Shown here piece by piece: positions 27,937-35,504 of a stretch of 64,000 bases of DNA. Source of the DNA: DATFQE01 sp963739085 (GTDB lineage: Bacteria > Actinomycetota > Thermoleophilia > Gaiellales > Gaiellaceae); the NCBI GenBank assembly GCA_963739085.1, contig CAVTZA010000004.1, forward strand, positions 62,001-126,000, given 5' to 3'. Both the position numbers and the translations under genes were made by a program. Below the pieces are notes generated by a model. That model was not told where the DNA came from, searched no databases, and worked only from the letters and a program-made list of their open reading frames with translations. Within the stretch, counting starts at the first letter, position 1; each line of letters opens with the position of its first letter.

Positions 27937-29393
27937 CCCGACCGCACCTCGTCCACGTGCGCCGCGCCGCCGTCCGGCAGGCGCAGCCAGATCAGGTAGT
28001 AGCGGTAGGCCTTGTCCTTCGTGTCCAGGTCGAACGTGGTCGTGCTGCCAACCGGCTTCTCGGGCGAGACGTCGACGAAATCGCCACTCGGGCTGTTGCT
28101 CGCGCGGATCTTGGCCGGGAAGCCGGGCGTGTCCGTCGTCACCGTCAGCTGGCTCAGTGCGGCGGCCGGTTGCGACTGGAGCACGATGCCGACGCCGGAC
28201 TTCGTGAAGCTGCGGTAGTCCTCGGTCGTCCAGTAGGTGGTCGGATTGCCGTCGGTGGCCCGGGGGACCTCGGCGTCGTGCTCCCCGCCGGTTCCCTCGG
28301 GGTCGTAGGCCGCGATTCCCGTCAGCTTGGCGTTGGTCGCGGCGGCGGCGCCGCCACCGCCGCCCCCGTTCCTGTTCTGGACGCCGTCGACGAGCAGGTA
28401 GACCGCGCCGGCGAGCGCCAGCACGAGCAGCGCGAGCACGATGAGGACGCCCGGGGCGCGCCGCGGCTTGCGCCGGACCGCGCGGCCGTTCCCGCGACCG
28501 CCGCCGTCTTGCCTTCGGGCAGCGGGAACGACGAGCGTCCGCTCGGCCTCGTCTCCACCGTAGCCGTCGATCGCGGCCAGCGAGGCCTCGAGGTCGTCGA
28601 CGAGCTCGGCCATCGACGCGTGCCGGTCCTCAGGGTCTTTCGCCATCGCGCGCTGGACGACCAGGTCGAGCCGCGGCGGGCAGTCAGGCCGGCGGTCGAG
28701 CGCGCTCGGCGCAGGCTGGTGCACGTGCTGCATCGCGACCGCGACGAAGTTCTCGCCGTCGTAGGGCACGTCGCCCGTGATCAGCTCGAAGAGCACGACG
28801 CCGAGCGAGTAGACGTCCGTCTGGGCGTCGACGTCCCGCCCCTGCGCCTGCTCTGGAGCGATGTAGTCGCTCGTCCCCACCACGGCTCCGGTCTGTGTGA
28901 CGCCGTCCACGTCCAACGAGCGGGCGATCCCGAAGTCGGTCACCTTGGCGCGACCGTCGTCGTTGAGGATGACGTTCTGCGGCTTGACGTCGCGGTGGAC
29001 GATCCCGCGCTGGTGAGCGAATCCGAGCGCGCGCGCGACCTGGATCGTCAGCCCGACCGCCTCGCGGACCGGAAGCGCGCCCTCGCGGTTGACGAGCTGC
29101 TTGAGGTTCTCGCCGTCGATGAACTCGAAGACGATGAACTGGCGTCCGCCCTGCTCGCCGCGGTCGATGACCGTGACGATGTTCGGGTGGGCGAGCTGAG
29201 CCACCGCCCGTGCCTCCCGGCGGAACCGCTCGACGTACTCGGGATCGAGCGTGTACTGCTCGTGGAGGATCTTCAGCGCGACGGGGCGTTCCAGCAGGCG
29301 GTCGCGCGCCTTGAAGACGCTGGACATTCCACCGGTACCGACGAGCTCCTCGATCTCATAGCGCTCGACGATTACCTCGCCTACCACGGACAT
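27933..29393 (-). CDS. Ser/Thr protein kinase with extracellular discoidin-like domain
   Basis: A 486-aa receptor kinase encoded opposite to pknB. Kinase: GTGGMSSVFKA, VALKIL, HRDVKPQN, DFGIAR and SDYIAPEQ. A basic juxtamembrane stretch and one TM helix (LIVLALLVLALAGAVYLLV, about 313-335) precede a Gly/Ala spacer. The roughly 145-residue extracellular end with ATDGNPTTYWTTEDY, GIVLQSQPAAALSQLTV and SPSGDFVDVSP resembles F5/8 type C (discoidin) carbohydrate-binding folds. In place of PASTA this suggests a glycan or surface-polymer ligand. Convergent with ddl, overlapping by four bases. Confidence 0.9.
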   Translation of the reverse strand: MSVVGEVIVERYEIEELVGTGGMSSVFKARDRLLERPVALKILHEQYTLDPEYVERFRREARAVAQLAHPNIVTVIDRGEQGGRQFIVFEFIDGENLKQLVNREGALPVREAVGLTIQVARALGFAHQRGIVHRDVKPQNVILNDDGRAKVTDFGIARSLDVDGVTQTGAVVGTSDYIAPEQAQGRDVDAQTDVYSLGVVLFELITGDVPYDGENFVAVAMQHVHQPAPSALDRRPDCPPRLDLVVQRAMAKDPEDRHASMAELVDDLEASLAAIDGYGGDEAERTLVVPAARRQDGGGRGNGRAVRRKPRRAPGVLIVLALLVLALAGAVYLLVDGVQNRNGGGGGGAAAATNAKLTGIAAYDPEGTGGEHDAEVPRATDGNPTTYWTTEDYRSFTKSGVGIVLQSQPAAALSQLTVTTDTPGFPAKIRASNSPSGDFVDVSPEKPVGSTTTFDLDTKDKAYRYYLIWLRLPDGGAAHVDEVRSG

Positions 29394-29429
29394 GACGTTA
29401 GCGCGCAGAACGACGGGGTTAGGAGGATC

Positions 29430-30755
29430 CTACGCGCCGAGCGCGTGCTCGAGCGCGTCTTCCCAGACCGCGAGGGCCTCGTCCAGCTCGGCATCCGAGA
29501 GCACGAGCGGAGTCAGCACGCGGATGCAGTTCGAGTAGATGCCCGACTTCAGGAGCAGCAGCCCCCGACGTGCCGCCTCCTCGACGACCGCGGTCGCGAG
29601 CTCGGCGGCCGGCTCCTTGGTCGCGGGATCGCGGACGAGCTCGATCGCCAGCATCGCGCCGAGGCCACGGACGTCGCCGATTCGCGGCCAGCGCTCCTGC
29701 CAGGCGTGCATGCGGGCCCGCATCGTCTCGCCGAGGAAGGTCGCCCGCTCGCAGAGGTCCTCCTCGTCGATCACGTCGAGGACGGCCAGCGCGGCCGCCT
29801 GCGCGACCGGGTTGCCCACGTAGGTCCCACCGATCGCGGAGTCGCCGGGCGAGTCCATGATCTCGGCCTTGCCGATCACCCCGGAGAGCGGGAGCCCGGC
29901 GGCGATCGACTTGGCAACCGTCATCAGGTCGGGCTCGACACCGTAGTGCTCGATCGCGAAGAGCTTGCCGGTGCGGCCGAACCCGGTCTGCACCTCGTCG
30001 ACCACGAGCACGATCCCGTGGCTGTCGCAGATCGCGCGCACGCCCTCCATGAACTCCGGCGGCGCCACCTGGAAGCCGCCCTCGCCCTGAACCGGCTCGA
30101 TCACGATCGCGGCCACGGTCTCGGCCGCGACCTGCGTCACCAGCGCGCGCTCGAGCGCGTCGAGGGCGCCCCGCGCGTCCGGGCCGCGGTACTCCTGCGC
30201 GAACGGGACGCGGTAGACCTCGGGCGCGAAGGGGCCCAGCCCGGCCTTGTACGGGTGCGTCTTCGAGGTGAGCGAGAGCGAGAGCAGCGTCCGGCCGTGG
30301 AAGCCGCCCTCGAAGGCGATCACAGCCGGCCGGCCCGTATAGGAGCGCGCGAACTTGATCGCGTTTTCGATCGCCTCGGTGCCCGCGTTGAAGAACCCGG
30401 CCTTGGTCGGGCCCGCGATCGGGGCAAGCTCGCACAGGCGCTCGGCCAGCGTGACGTAGACCTCGTACGGGACGATGGTGAAGTCGGTGTGGCTGAAGTG
30501 CGAGAGCTGCTCCTGGGCGGCCTCGACGACCCGCGGGTGCGAGTGGCCGACGGCAAGGCAGCCCACGCCGCCGGCGAAGTCGATGAACGTGTTGCCGTCG
30601 ACGTCGGTGAGAGTCGCGCCGCGGCCCTCTGCGACGACGATCGGCAGGTAGATCGAGAGCGGCTCGGCGACGACCTTCTCCTTGCGCGCGAGGATCTCCC
30701 TGGACCGGGGCCCGGGGACTTCCGTGCGCAGCTCGATCGACCTCGTCGTCGCCAT
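29430..30755 (-). CDS. gabT: Class III aminotransferase (4-aminobutyrate aminotransferase-like)
   Basis: A 441-aa PLP enzyme of the GABA/ornithine aminotransferase family. Seen: FIDFAGGVGCLAVGHSHPRV, the PLP-phosphate loop FNAGTEAIENAIKFAR, FEGGFHGRT, VVDEVQTGFGRTG (PLP Asp) and MTVAKSIAAGLPLSGV with the Schiff-base Lys. Opening ELRTEVPGPRS matches bacterial GabT. ATG 30755 chosen; the open frame upstream lacks homology. Likely converts GABA plus 2-oxoglutarate to succinic semialdehyde plus glutamate; no succinate-semialdehyde dehydrogenase is adjacent, so substrate identity is inferred. Confidence 0.9.
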   Translation of the reverse strand: MATTRSIELRTEVPGPRSREILARKEKVVAEPLSIYLPIVVAEGRGATLTDVDGNTFIDFAGGVGCLAVGHSHPRVVEAAQEQLSHFSHTDFTIVPYEVYVTLAERLCELAPIAGPTKAGFFNAGTEAIENAIKFARSYTGRPAVIAFEGGFHGRTLLSLSLTSKTHPYKAGLGPFAPEVYRVPFAQEYRGPDARGALDALERALVTQVAAETVAAIVIEPVQGEGGFQVAPPEFMEGVRAICDSHGIVLVVDEVQTGFGRTGKLFAIEHYGVEPDLMTVAKSIAAGLPLSGVIGKAEIMDSPGDSAIGGTYVGNPVAQAAALAVLDVIDEEDLCERATFLGETMRARMHAWQERWPRIGDVRGLGAMLAIELVRDPATKEPAAELATAVVEEAARRGLLLLKSGIYSNCIRVLTPLVLSDAELDEALAVWEDALEHALGA

Positions 30756-30801
30756 CGCGGCGGACGATAGCTGGACCGCCGGACCCGCCCTAGTAGGAGG
30801 A

Positions 30802-31257
30802 CTAGCCGACCTCGAGCCGCTCGATCGTGACCTCGTCGCTCGGCTGGTCACGCGGGTCGCGCGGGACGTTCGAGATCGCATCGGCGACGTCCATGCCGGA
30901 GGTCACACGGCCGAAGACGGTGTGCTTCCCGTCGAGCCATGGGCACGCGTCGGCGACCACGATGAAGAACTGGCTGCCGTTGGTGTTCGGGCCGGCGTTG
31001 GCCATCGCGAGCGCGCCGCGCTCGACCTTGTTCGGGTTGATCTCGTCCTCGAAGGTGTAGCCGGGGCCGCCGGTGCCGGTGCCGGTCGGATCGCCGCCCT
31101 GGATCATGAAGTCCGGGATCACGCGGTGGAACACAACTCCGTTGTAGAAACCGTCCTTGGCGAGGTTCGTGAAGTTCTCGACGGTCTTGGGAGCGTCGCC
31201 GTCGAAGAGCTCGACCTCGATGGTGCCGTGATTTGTCTGCAGCGTGGCGTTGGTCAT
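30802..31257 (-). CDS. Peptidyl-prolyl cis-trans isomerase, cyclophilin type
   Basis: A 151-aa single-domain cyclophilin without a signal peptide, so probably cytoplasmic. Core motifs are FHRVIPDFMIQGGDPTGTG (catalytic Arg in FHRV), ALAMANAGPNTNGSQFFI and HTVFGRVTSGMDV. ATG 31257 chosen because the fold begins at once (ATLQTNHGTIEVELF). It is separated from gabT by 46 bases and divergent from dinB. Confidence 0.94.
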   Translation of the reverse strand: MTNATLQTNHGTIEVELFDGDAPKTVENFTNLAKDGFYNGVVFHRVIPDFMIQGGDPTGTGTGGPGYTFEDEINPNKVERGALAMANAGPNTNGSQFFIVVADACPWLDGKHTVFGRVTSGMDVADAISNVPRDPRDQPSDEVTIERLEVG

Positions 31258-31355
31258 GGCCGGAGACGCTAGCGCAGGAGGGCGGCAGCGCGAGCAGATG
31301 CACACGAAACGCACACCGATTCTCCGCGCGCCGCGGGTCAGACTCCCGTGTGGCA

Positions 31356-31435
31356 CGGCATGCTCCTCCGTCTGCCATGCCGATTGGGGGTCCCGCGGAA
31401 GCCGCCGCGATGAGGAACGCGGCGCTTCCGCGGGG
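31356..31435. promoter_or_regulatory. Tandem hairpins in the ppi-dinB divergent region
   Basis: The 209-bp gap holds two stems: CGGCATG/CATGCCG (31356-31362, 31376-31382; 13-base loop) and a long imperfect one, CCCGCGGAAGCCGCCGCG against CGCGGCGCTTCCGCGGG (31392-31435; 8-base loop, one bulge). The second ends 31 bases before the dinB GTG, so it would lie in the dinB leader if transcription starts upstream. No LexA box was recognised. A leader structure limiting dinB expression is possible but unproven. Confidence 0.4.
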
Positions 31436-31466
31436 CTCGCCTGTGCAGCGCCGTACGCTTGGCCGT

Positions 31467-32519
31467 GTGATCGTCGCGCACCTCGATCTCGACGCGTTCT
31501 TCGCGGCGGTCGAGCAACTGGAGCAGCCCGAGTTGCGGAGCCAACCCTTGATCGTAGGCGGCGACCCGCGCGGGCGCGGGGTGGTCGCGACGGCCAACTA
31601 CGTGGCGCGACGGTACGGGATCCACTCCGCGATGAGCTGCGCGGAGGCGTTTCGCCGCTGCCCGCACGCAGTGTTCGTGCGTCCGCGCCACAGGCTCTAC
31701 CGCGACTACTCGCGGGCGGTCTGGGACGCCGTCCGCGAGGTCGTCCCCACCGTCGAGCGCACGGGGCTGGACGAGGGCTACCTCGATCTCGGCGAGGTCG
31801 TCGACACGGTCCGGCGCGCGCGTGTGGTCGCCGAGGCGGTGCAGGCGTCCGTGCGCGGAGCGACGAGCCTGACGTGCTCGCTCGGCGTCGCGCCGTCGAA
31901 GGTCGTCGCGAAGGTGGCCAGCGACCGCCGCAAGCCGGGAGGCGTGACGGTCGTCCTGCCGGGGCGAGAGGCCGCGTTCCTCGCTCCGTTCGACGTGCGG
32001 AAGCTTCCGGGTGTGGGCCCACGGGCGGAGCAGCGGCTGAGCGCCGCGGGCGTGGCGACGATCGGTGACCTGGCGGCGCTCGACGACGAGGGCCTCAAGC
32101 GGCTCCTGCCCGGCAAGGTCGGCGTGATGCTCCGCGACCGCGCCCGGGGCATCGACCCGCGTGGCCTCGAGCTGTCGACCGAGCCGGTCTCGGTCTCGAA
32201 CGAGGAGACGTTCGACCGCGACGTCGCCGACCGGCAGCAGCTCGCCGACGAGGTGCGCCGGATGGCGACGCGCCTCGCCGAGCACCTGGAGTCTCGCGGC
32301 TACACCGCCCGCACGATCACGACGAAGGTGCGCTACCCGGACTTCTCGATCCGCAGCCGCTCGACCTCGCTGCCCGTCGGCACGGACGACGGAGACCGGA
32401 TCAGCGAGTTGGCCTGCCAGATGCTCGAGCGCGCGCTCGACGACCGCCCGGGCGCGCTACGGCTCGTCGGCGTCGCCCTGTCCGGGCTCGACGCCCACCG
32501 GCAACTGGCGCTGGTCTAG
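31467..32519 (+). CDS. dinB: DNA polymerase IV (Y-family)
   Basis: A 350-aa translesion polymerase. Motifs: HLDLDAFFAAVEQ (first catalytic Asp), VATANYVARRYGIHSAMSCAEA, ERTGLDEGYLDLGEV (second acidic cluster; DEGYLD replaces the usual DEAYLD), TCSLGVAPSKVVAKVASDRRKP, and the HhH thumb KLPGVGPRAEQRL. The little-finger domain follows; no obvious beta-clamp motif stands at the C-terminus (HRQLALV), though QLALV could act as a weak one. GTG 31467 is chosen because the fold begins there. The TAG stop is the outer end of the repeat element copy B. Confidence 0.92.
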   Translation: MIVAHLDLDAFFAAVEQLEQPELRSQPLIVGGDPRGRGVVATANYVARRYGIHSAMSCAEAFRRCPHAVFVRPRHRLYRDYSRAVWDAVREVVPTVERTGLDEGYLDLGEVVDTVRRARVVAEAVQASVRGATSLTCSLGVAPSKVVAKVASDRRKPGGVTVVLPGREAAFLAPFDVRKLPGVGPRAEQRLSAAGVATIGDLAALDDEGLKRLLPGKVGVMLRDRARGIDPRGLELSTEPVSVSNEETFDRDVADRQQLADEVRRMATRLAEHLESRGYTARTITTKVRYPDFSIRSRSTSLPVGTDDGDRISELACQMLERALDDRPGALRLVGVALSGLDAHRQLALV

Positions 32520-32684
32520 GAGGGTCTGGCGGGATGTCGCTCGTTGCCGGGGTGCGATGGTCGTTCCGAGGCAAGGACGCAGGGAGTGTTCGTATGCGGA
32601 GCTATACGGGCGCGACCGAGGACGCCGCCTCGGGGCGAGCAGCGCGGCCCGGCGGCACAGCCGTCATCTCGCCAGACCCTCCTA
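32517..32684. repeat. Structured intergenic repeat element, copy B
   Basis: Element of 168 bp filling the whole space between the convergent dinB and enolase-family genes. Terminal arms TAGGAGGGTCTGGCGGGATG (32517-32536) and CATCTCGCCAGACCCTCCTA (32665-32684) pair over 20 positions with one G.U. The left arm begins with the dinB stop codon and the right arm abuts the other gene's stop. The core matches copy A (8514-8685), with GGCAAGGACGCAGGGAGT and GCGACCGAGGACGCCGCC identical. A variable central stem here is CGTAT-8-ATACG. The arms differ from those of A while pairing is kept. Confidence 0.78.
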
Positions 32685-33734
32685 TCAGCCCCAGCGGAAG
32701 CCGGTGGGGCTCGGCATCGGCGTCAGCGGACTCGCCGGCAGCCCGGGTGCAGGGTCGGGCAGGTTGAAGCCGCTCGGAGCGACATCGTTGGGCGCATCGG
32801 CGTGGAAGAGCGAGGCGTGATACTGGATCTGCCCACGGCCCGGACCGAGCTCGAACTGGCCGCCGCCATACGGGTGGATCCCGTTCTCGGCGCAGTAGTC
32901 GAGGGCCTCGGTCAGCCGGCGGACGCTGCCGAAGCGCGACGGCTTGATGTTGATCGTCCGGGGCGGGAACGGCAGCGCGCGGATGTCGTCGACCGAGTGG
33001 ATGATCGCGTCCCAGGTCACGCGGTCGCGGTGCGGCTCCAGGATCGCATCGGTCTCCTCGGTGAGCGCCGGGTCCTCGATGAACGCATCGGGGAAGCCCT
33101 CGACGACGCGTCGGTAGAGGGCCGGATCCGCCGGCTGGTCGACGATCGTGCCCTCGTACTGGCCCTTGAGGTCGACCGACTCGACCACGCCGAGCTCCGC
33201 CAGCTCGGCCACGAGGCGGTCGTCCCAGGAGCTCTGCGGGTCGAGCTTGAACTGCATGCCCGGGTAGAGCTCGAGCCACCCCCGGACGCGATCGGTGGTC
33301 GGCGGGTCGCCGAGGCGCATCGAGACGACGAATCGAACCGGCTTCGGCTCACGGCCGACGGCGTCGGCGAGCGAGCGGCCCGCCTGACGAAGCGCGAGGT
33401 CGAGCGCCGCGCTCTCGAACGCCCAGCGCCGGTAGTCGTGAGAGGCCTCCATCGCGGGGCCGCTGGGGAAGAGCTCGAGCCGACCGACCAGCTCGGAGAA
33501 CGAGTCCAGGGCGTGCGAGCCCGTGATCGGCAGCTCGGTGCCTCGAGCTTGAAAGGCGTCCTGGTCCTCTCCCGTGTACGTGACGTCCTCGCCGATGCCC
33601 TCCTCGCCGCCGCCGTGCAGGTGGATCACGGTCGTGACGCGCGTGAAGTCCGTCGAGACGCGCTGCTCGAGCCGTTCGAGCTCGTAGGACTCGATCTCGA
33701 GCTGTAGATCCGCAAGCAGGTCGTAGGTCGACAC
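32685..33734 (-). CDS. Enolase-superfamily protein (mandelate racemase/muconate-lactonizing-like)
   Basis: About 349 aa. The barrel motifs are present in order: MQFKLDPQSSWDD (Lys of strand 2), VESVDLKGQYEG (Asp, strand 3), AFIEDPALTEET (Glu, strand 4), TWDAIIHSVDD (strand 5) and INIKPSRFGSVRRL (Lys, strand 6). These provide metal ligands and acid/base residues for racemase, cycloisomerase or dehydratase chemistry. The N-terminal cap contains HLHGGGEEGIGEDVTY. Substrate unknown; no pathway neighbour. GTG 33734 is inferred from the start of the cap domain; the frame is open to 33992 but overlaps dcd. Confidence 0.8.
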   Translation of the reverse strand: MSTYDLLADLQLEIESYELERLEQRVSTDFTRVTTVIHLHGGGEEGIGEDVTYTGEDQDAFQARGTELPITGSHALDSFSELVGRLELFPSGPAMEASHDYRRWAFESAALDLALRQAGRSLADAVGREPKPVRFVVSMRLGDPPTTDRVRGWLELYPGMQFKLDPQSSWDDRLVAELAELGVVESVDLKGQYEGTIVDQPADPALYRRVVEGFPDAFIEDPALTEETDAILEPHRDRVTWDAIIHSVDDIRALPFPPRTINIKPSRFGSVRRLTEALDYCAENGIHPYGGGQFELGPGRGQIQYHASLFHADAPNDVAPSGFNLPDPAPGLPASPLTPMPSPTGFRWG

Positions 33735-33767
33735 GAACGCGAACCCTAAGGATCTAGGATCGCGGCC

Positions 33768-34343
33768 GTGGTCCTGTCCGACCGCACCATCCGCAGATTG
33801 CTCGACGAGGGGCGCATTCAGATCGACCCGCTCGACGAGGGCCTGATCCAGCCGTCGAGCGTCGACGTTCGCGTCGACCGCTTCTTCCGCGTCTTCCACA
33901 ACGCGCGCTACCCATACATCGACGTCAAGGAGCCGCAGGAGGACCTGACCGAGCTGGTCGAGGTCGAAGGGGACACGCCGTTCATCCTCCATCCGGGCGA
34001 GTTCGTGCTCGGCTCGACGCTCGAGCGGATCCGCCTGCCCGACGACCTCGTCGCCCGATTGGAGGGAAAGAGCTCATTGGGGCGCCTCGGCCTGCTGATC
34101 CACTCGACCGCCGGCTTCATCGACCCCGGCTGGGACGGCCACGTCACGCTCGAGCTCTCGAACGTCGCCAACCTCCCGATCACCATCTACTACGGGATGA
34201 AGATCGGCCAGATCTCGTTCGTGCAGCTGAGCGAGCCGGCCGAGACGCCGTACGGCGCCGACGCGATCGGTTCGAAGTACCAGGGCCAGCGCGGCCCGAC
34301 GCCGAGCCGCTACTGGCAAAACTTCGATCCGGAGCGGGTGTGA
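33768..34343 (+). CDS. dcd: dCTP deaminase
   Basis: A 191-aa trimeric dUTPase-fold enzyme that deaminates dCTP for dUMP/dTMP supply. Motifs: IRRLLDEGRIQIDP, LIQPSSVDVRVDRFFRVF, EGKSSLGRLGLLIHSTAGFI, DPGWDGHVTLELSN (catalytic Glu in ELSN) and MKIGQISFVQL. In several actinobacteria close homologues are bifunctional dCTP deaminase/dUTPases; that is possible here but not shown. GTG start; GTGA overlap with the next gene. Confidence 0.94.
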   Translation: MVLSDRTIRRLLDEGRIQIDPLDEGLIQPSSVDVRVDRFFRVFHNARYPYIDVKEPQEDLTELVEVEGDTPFILHPGEFVLGSTLERIRLPDDLVARLEGKSSLGRLGLLIHSTAGFIDPGWDGHVTLELSNVANLPITIYYGMKIGQISFVQLSEPAETPYGADAIGSKYQGQRGPTPSRYWQNFDPERV

Positions 34344-35233
34344 ACGTCCTCGTCACGGGCGCCACCGGCTTCGTCGGGCCGCCGGTGGCGAACGCGATCG
34401 TCGGCGCCGGCCACCACGTGCGGGTGCTCGAGCGCAAACCCGGCTCGTGGAGCAAGGCGGGGATCCGCTGCCAGGAGGCCGTCCAGGGCGACATGACCGA
34501 TCCGGACAGCCTCCGCCGCGCCGTCGCGGGCCGCGAAGTCGTCGTCCACCTCGTCGCGATCCGGCAGGGCAAGGAGGAGGAGTTCCACAAGATCATGGTC
34601 GAGGGGACGCGCTCGCTGATCGCAGCCGCAAAGGACGCCGGAGTGAACCGCTTCGTGCTCATGAGCGCGCTCGGCACAACCGAGGAGACGAAGGACCTCG
34701 TCCCCTACTACAACGCCAAGTGGACGGAGGAGAAGGACCTCGAGGCATCGGGCCTCGAGTACGTGATGTTCCGGCCGAGCTTCGTCTTCGGACGCGAGGG
34801 CGGGATCCTGCCGACCTTCCGCAAGCTCGCGCGGCTGACGCCCGTGACCCCGATCACCGGCAAGGGAACCCAGCGGATCCAGCCGATCTGGATCGACGAC
34901 ATCGCCGCCTACTTCGCCGCCGCCGTCGACAAGCCCGAGGCCGCCAACCGGGCTTTCGATGTGGGCGGGCCCGACCAGGTGAGCTGGAACGAGTTCTGGG
35001 ACCGGCTGAAGCGGGCGCTCGGCGTCCGGAGGCCGAGCGTCCACGTGCCCATGGGCTTCATGCGCCTCAACGCGCTCGTCACGGAGCGGCTCCCAGGGAA
35101 CATCCCGCTCACCCGCGACCTGCTGACGATGCTCGAGGCGGGCGACAACGTCGTCTCGGACGGCGCGGCCGTGGAGACGTTTCAGCTCCCGCTCGTCTCC
35201 CTGGACGAGCAGCTGCGCCGCGTCGCCGCTTAG
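34340..35233 (+). CDS. NAD(P)H-binding SDR, complex I NDUFA9-like
   Basis: A 297-aa atypical short-chain dehydrogenase. It begins NVLVTGATGFVGPPVANAI (Rossmann TGxxGxxG), has VVVHLVAIRQGK, FVLMSALGTTEETKDLVPYY with a YxxxK-like YYNAKW, FRPSFVFGREGG and FDVGGPDQVSWNEF. These fit the NDUFA9/NmrA-like group found in many actinobacteria, often binding NADPH with no known reaction. GTG start overlaps the dcd stop. Confidence 0.85.
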   Translation: MNVLVTGATGFVGPPVANAIVGAGHHVRVLERKPGSWSKAGIRCQEAVQGDMTDPDSLRRAVAGREVVVHLVAIRQGKEEEFHKIMVEGTRSLIAAAKDAGVNRFVLMSALGTTEETKDLVPYYNAKWTEEKDLEASGLEYVMFRPSFVFGREGGILPTFRKLARLTPVTPITGKGTQRIQPIWIDDIAAYFAAAVDKPEAANRAFDVGGPDQVSWNEFWDRLKRALGVRRPSVHVPMGFMRLNALVTERLPGNIPLTRDLLTMLEAGDNVVSDGAAVETFQLPLVSLDEQLRRVAA

Positions 35234-35249
35234 AAACGCACGGGTGGCT

Positions 35250-35276
35250 CGTGGGGAACCATGGGGTTCCCCCACG
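35250..35276 (+). terminator. Hairpin after the NDUFA9-like gene
   Basis: CGTGGGGAACC and GGTTCCCCCACG form an 11-bp stem with one bulged C and a 4-base loop, 17 bases beyond the stop codon at 35233. No T-run follows on the plus strand; the next hairpin at 35285-35310 is followed by TTATT and probably completes plus-strand termination. Confidence 0.45.
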
Positions 35277-35284
35277 CAAAAGAA

Positions 35285-35310
35285 AAGGGGCCGCACGAAG
35301 GCGGCCCCTT
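35285..35310 (-). terminator. Intrinsic terminator of the minus-strand structured RNA (bidirectional)
   Basis: Reading the minus strand, AAGGGGCCGC-CTTCGT-GCGGCCCCTT is a perfect 10-bp stem followed by TTCTTTTGCG, a canonical Rho-independent terminator. It is one of very few T-rich terminators in this GC-rich window. It ends the candidate RNA that starts near 35500. On the plus strand the same stem is followed by ATTCC, so it may also stop the plus-strand NDUFA9-like transcript. Confidence 0.75.
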
Positions 35311-35433
35311 ATTCCAGCACCAGCGATGAATTGGTAGAGACGCTTCCTGCTCGGCTTTAGGCCGGCGGCGCGATGACGCGACGTCCCCTACGCTGGCTAG
35401 ACGGTTCCCCGTAGGTCCCGGGAACACGCGTCC

Positions 35434-35475
35434 CTACCCGCTGGCACCTCCACTGCCCGTACTTGAATCTGTCAC
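35434..35475 (-). CDS. 13-residue mini-ORF with extended Shine-Dalgarno
   Basis: GTG ACA GAT TCA ... TAG encodes VTDSSTGSGGASG. It is preceded at 35483-35496 by GGAAAGGAGGTGGTCC, complementary to almost the whole 16S rRNA 3' tail (one G.U), the strongest ribosome-binding site in the window. Its last codons and stop lie in the 5' strands of helices P0 and P1 of the candidate RNA, so a ribosome on it would open those helices. It may be a leader or sensor peptide; there is no evidence that the peptide itself has a function. Confidence 0.4.
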   Translation of the reverse strand: MTDSSTGSGGASG

Positions 35476-35504
35476 TCTCGGACCACCTCCTTTCCGCGGT
35501 AGGC

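Larger units (their letters stand above)
35285..35500 (-). ncRNA. Candidate structured RNA with mini-ORF, pseudoknot and terminator
   Basis: The minus strand between the O-methyltransferase stop and the terminator can fold into a multi-branch structure. P0 is CCAGCG/CGCTGG (35444-35439 with 35325-35320). P1 is GGTAGGGACGC/GCGTCTCTACC (35438-35428 with 35343-35333, one G.U). P2 is GTTCCC/GGGAAC (35425-35404). Hairpin CGTC/GACG (35403-35382) and short hairpins CGCG-TCAT-CGCG and CGGC-CTAAA-GCCG follow. The P2 loop CCTACG can pair with CGTAGG of the next hairpin. No minus-strand gene lies downstream, so it looks like a free-standing RNA or a long structured 3' UTR. I do not recognise it as a named family. 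Confidence 0.5.

Noticed and set aside
27057..30770. 1237-codon plus-strand open frame
   Set aside because: It runs antisense over a kinase and an aminotransferase with clear motifs and in a wrong frame of ddl; no domain is visible in its translation.
35470..35500. GGTCCGAGAG resembling the guanidine-I (ykkC) riboswitch motif
   Set aside because: The partner motif (CTAGGGTTCCG-like) and the rest of the consensus are missing; the match overlaps a Shine-Dalgarno sequence.
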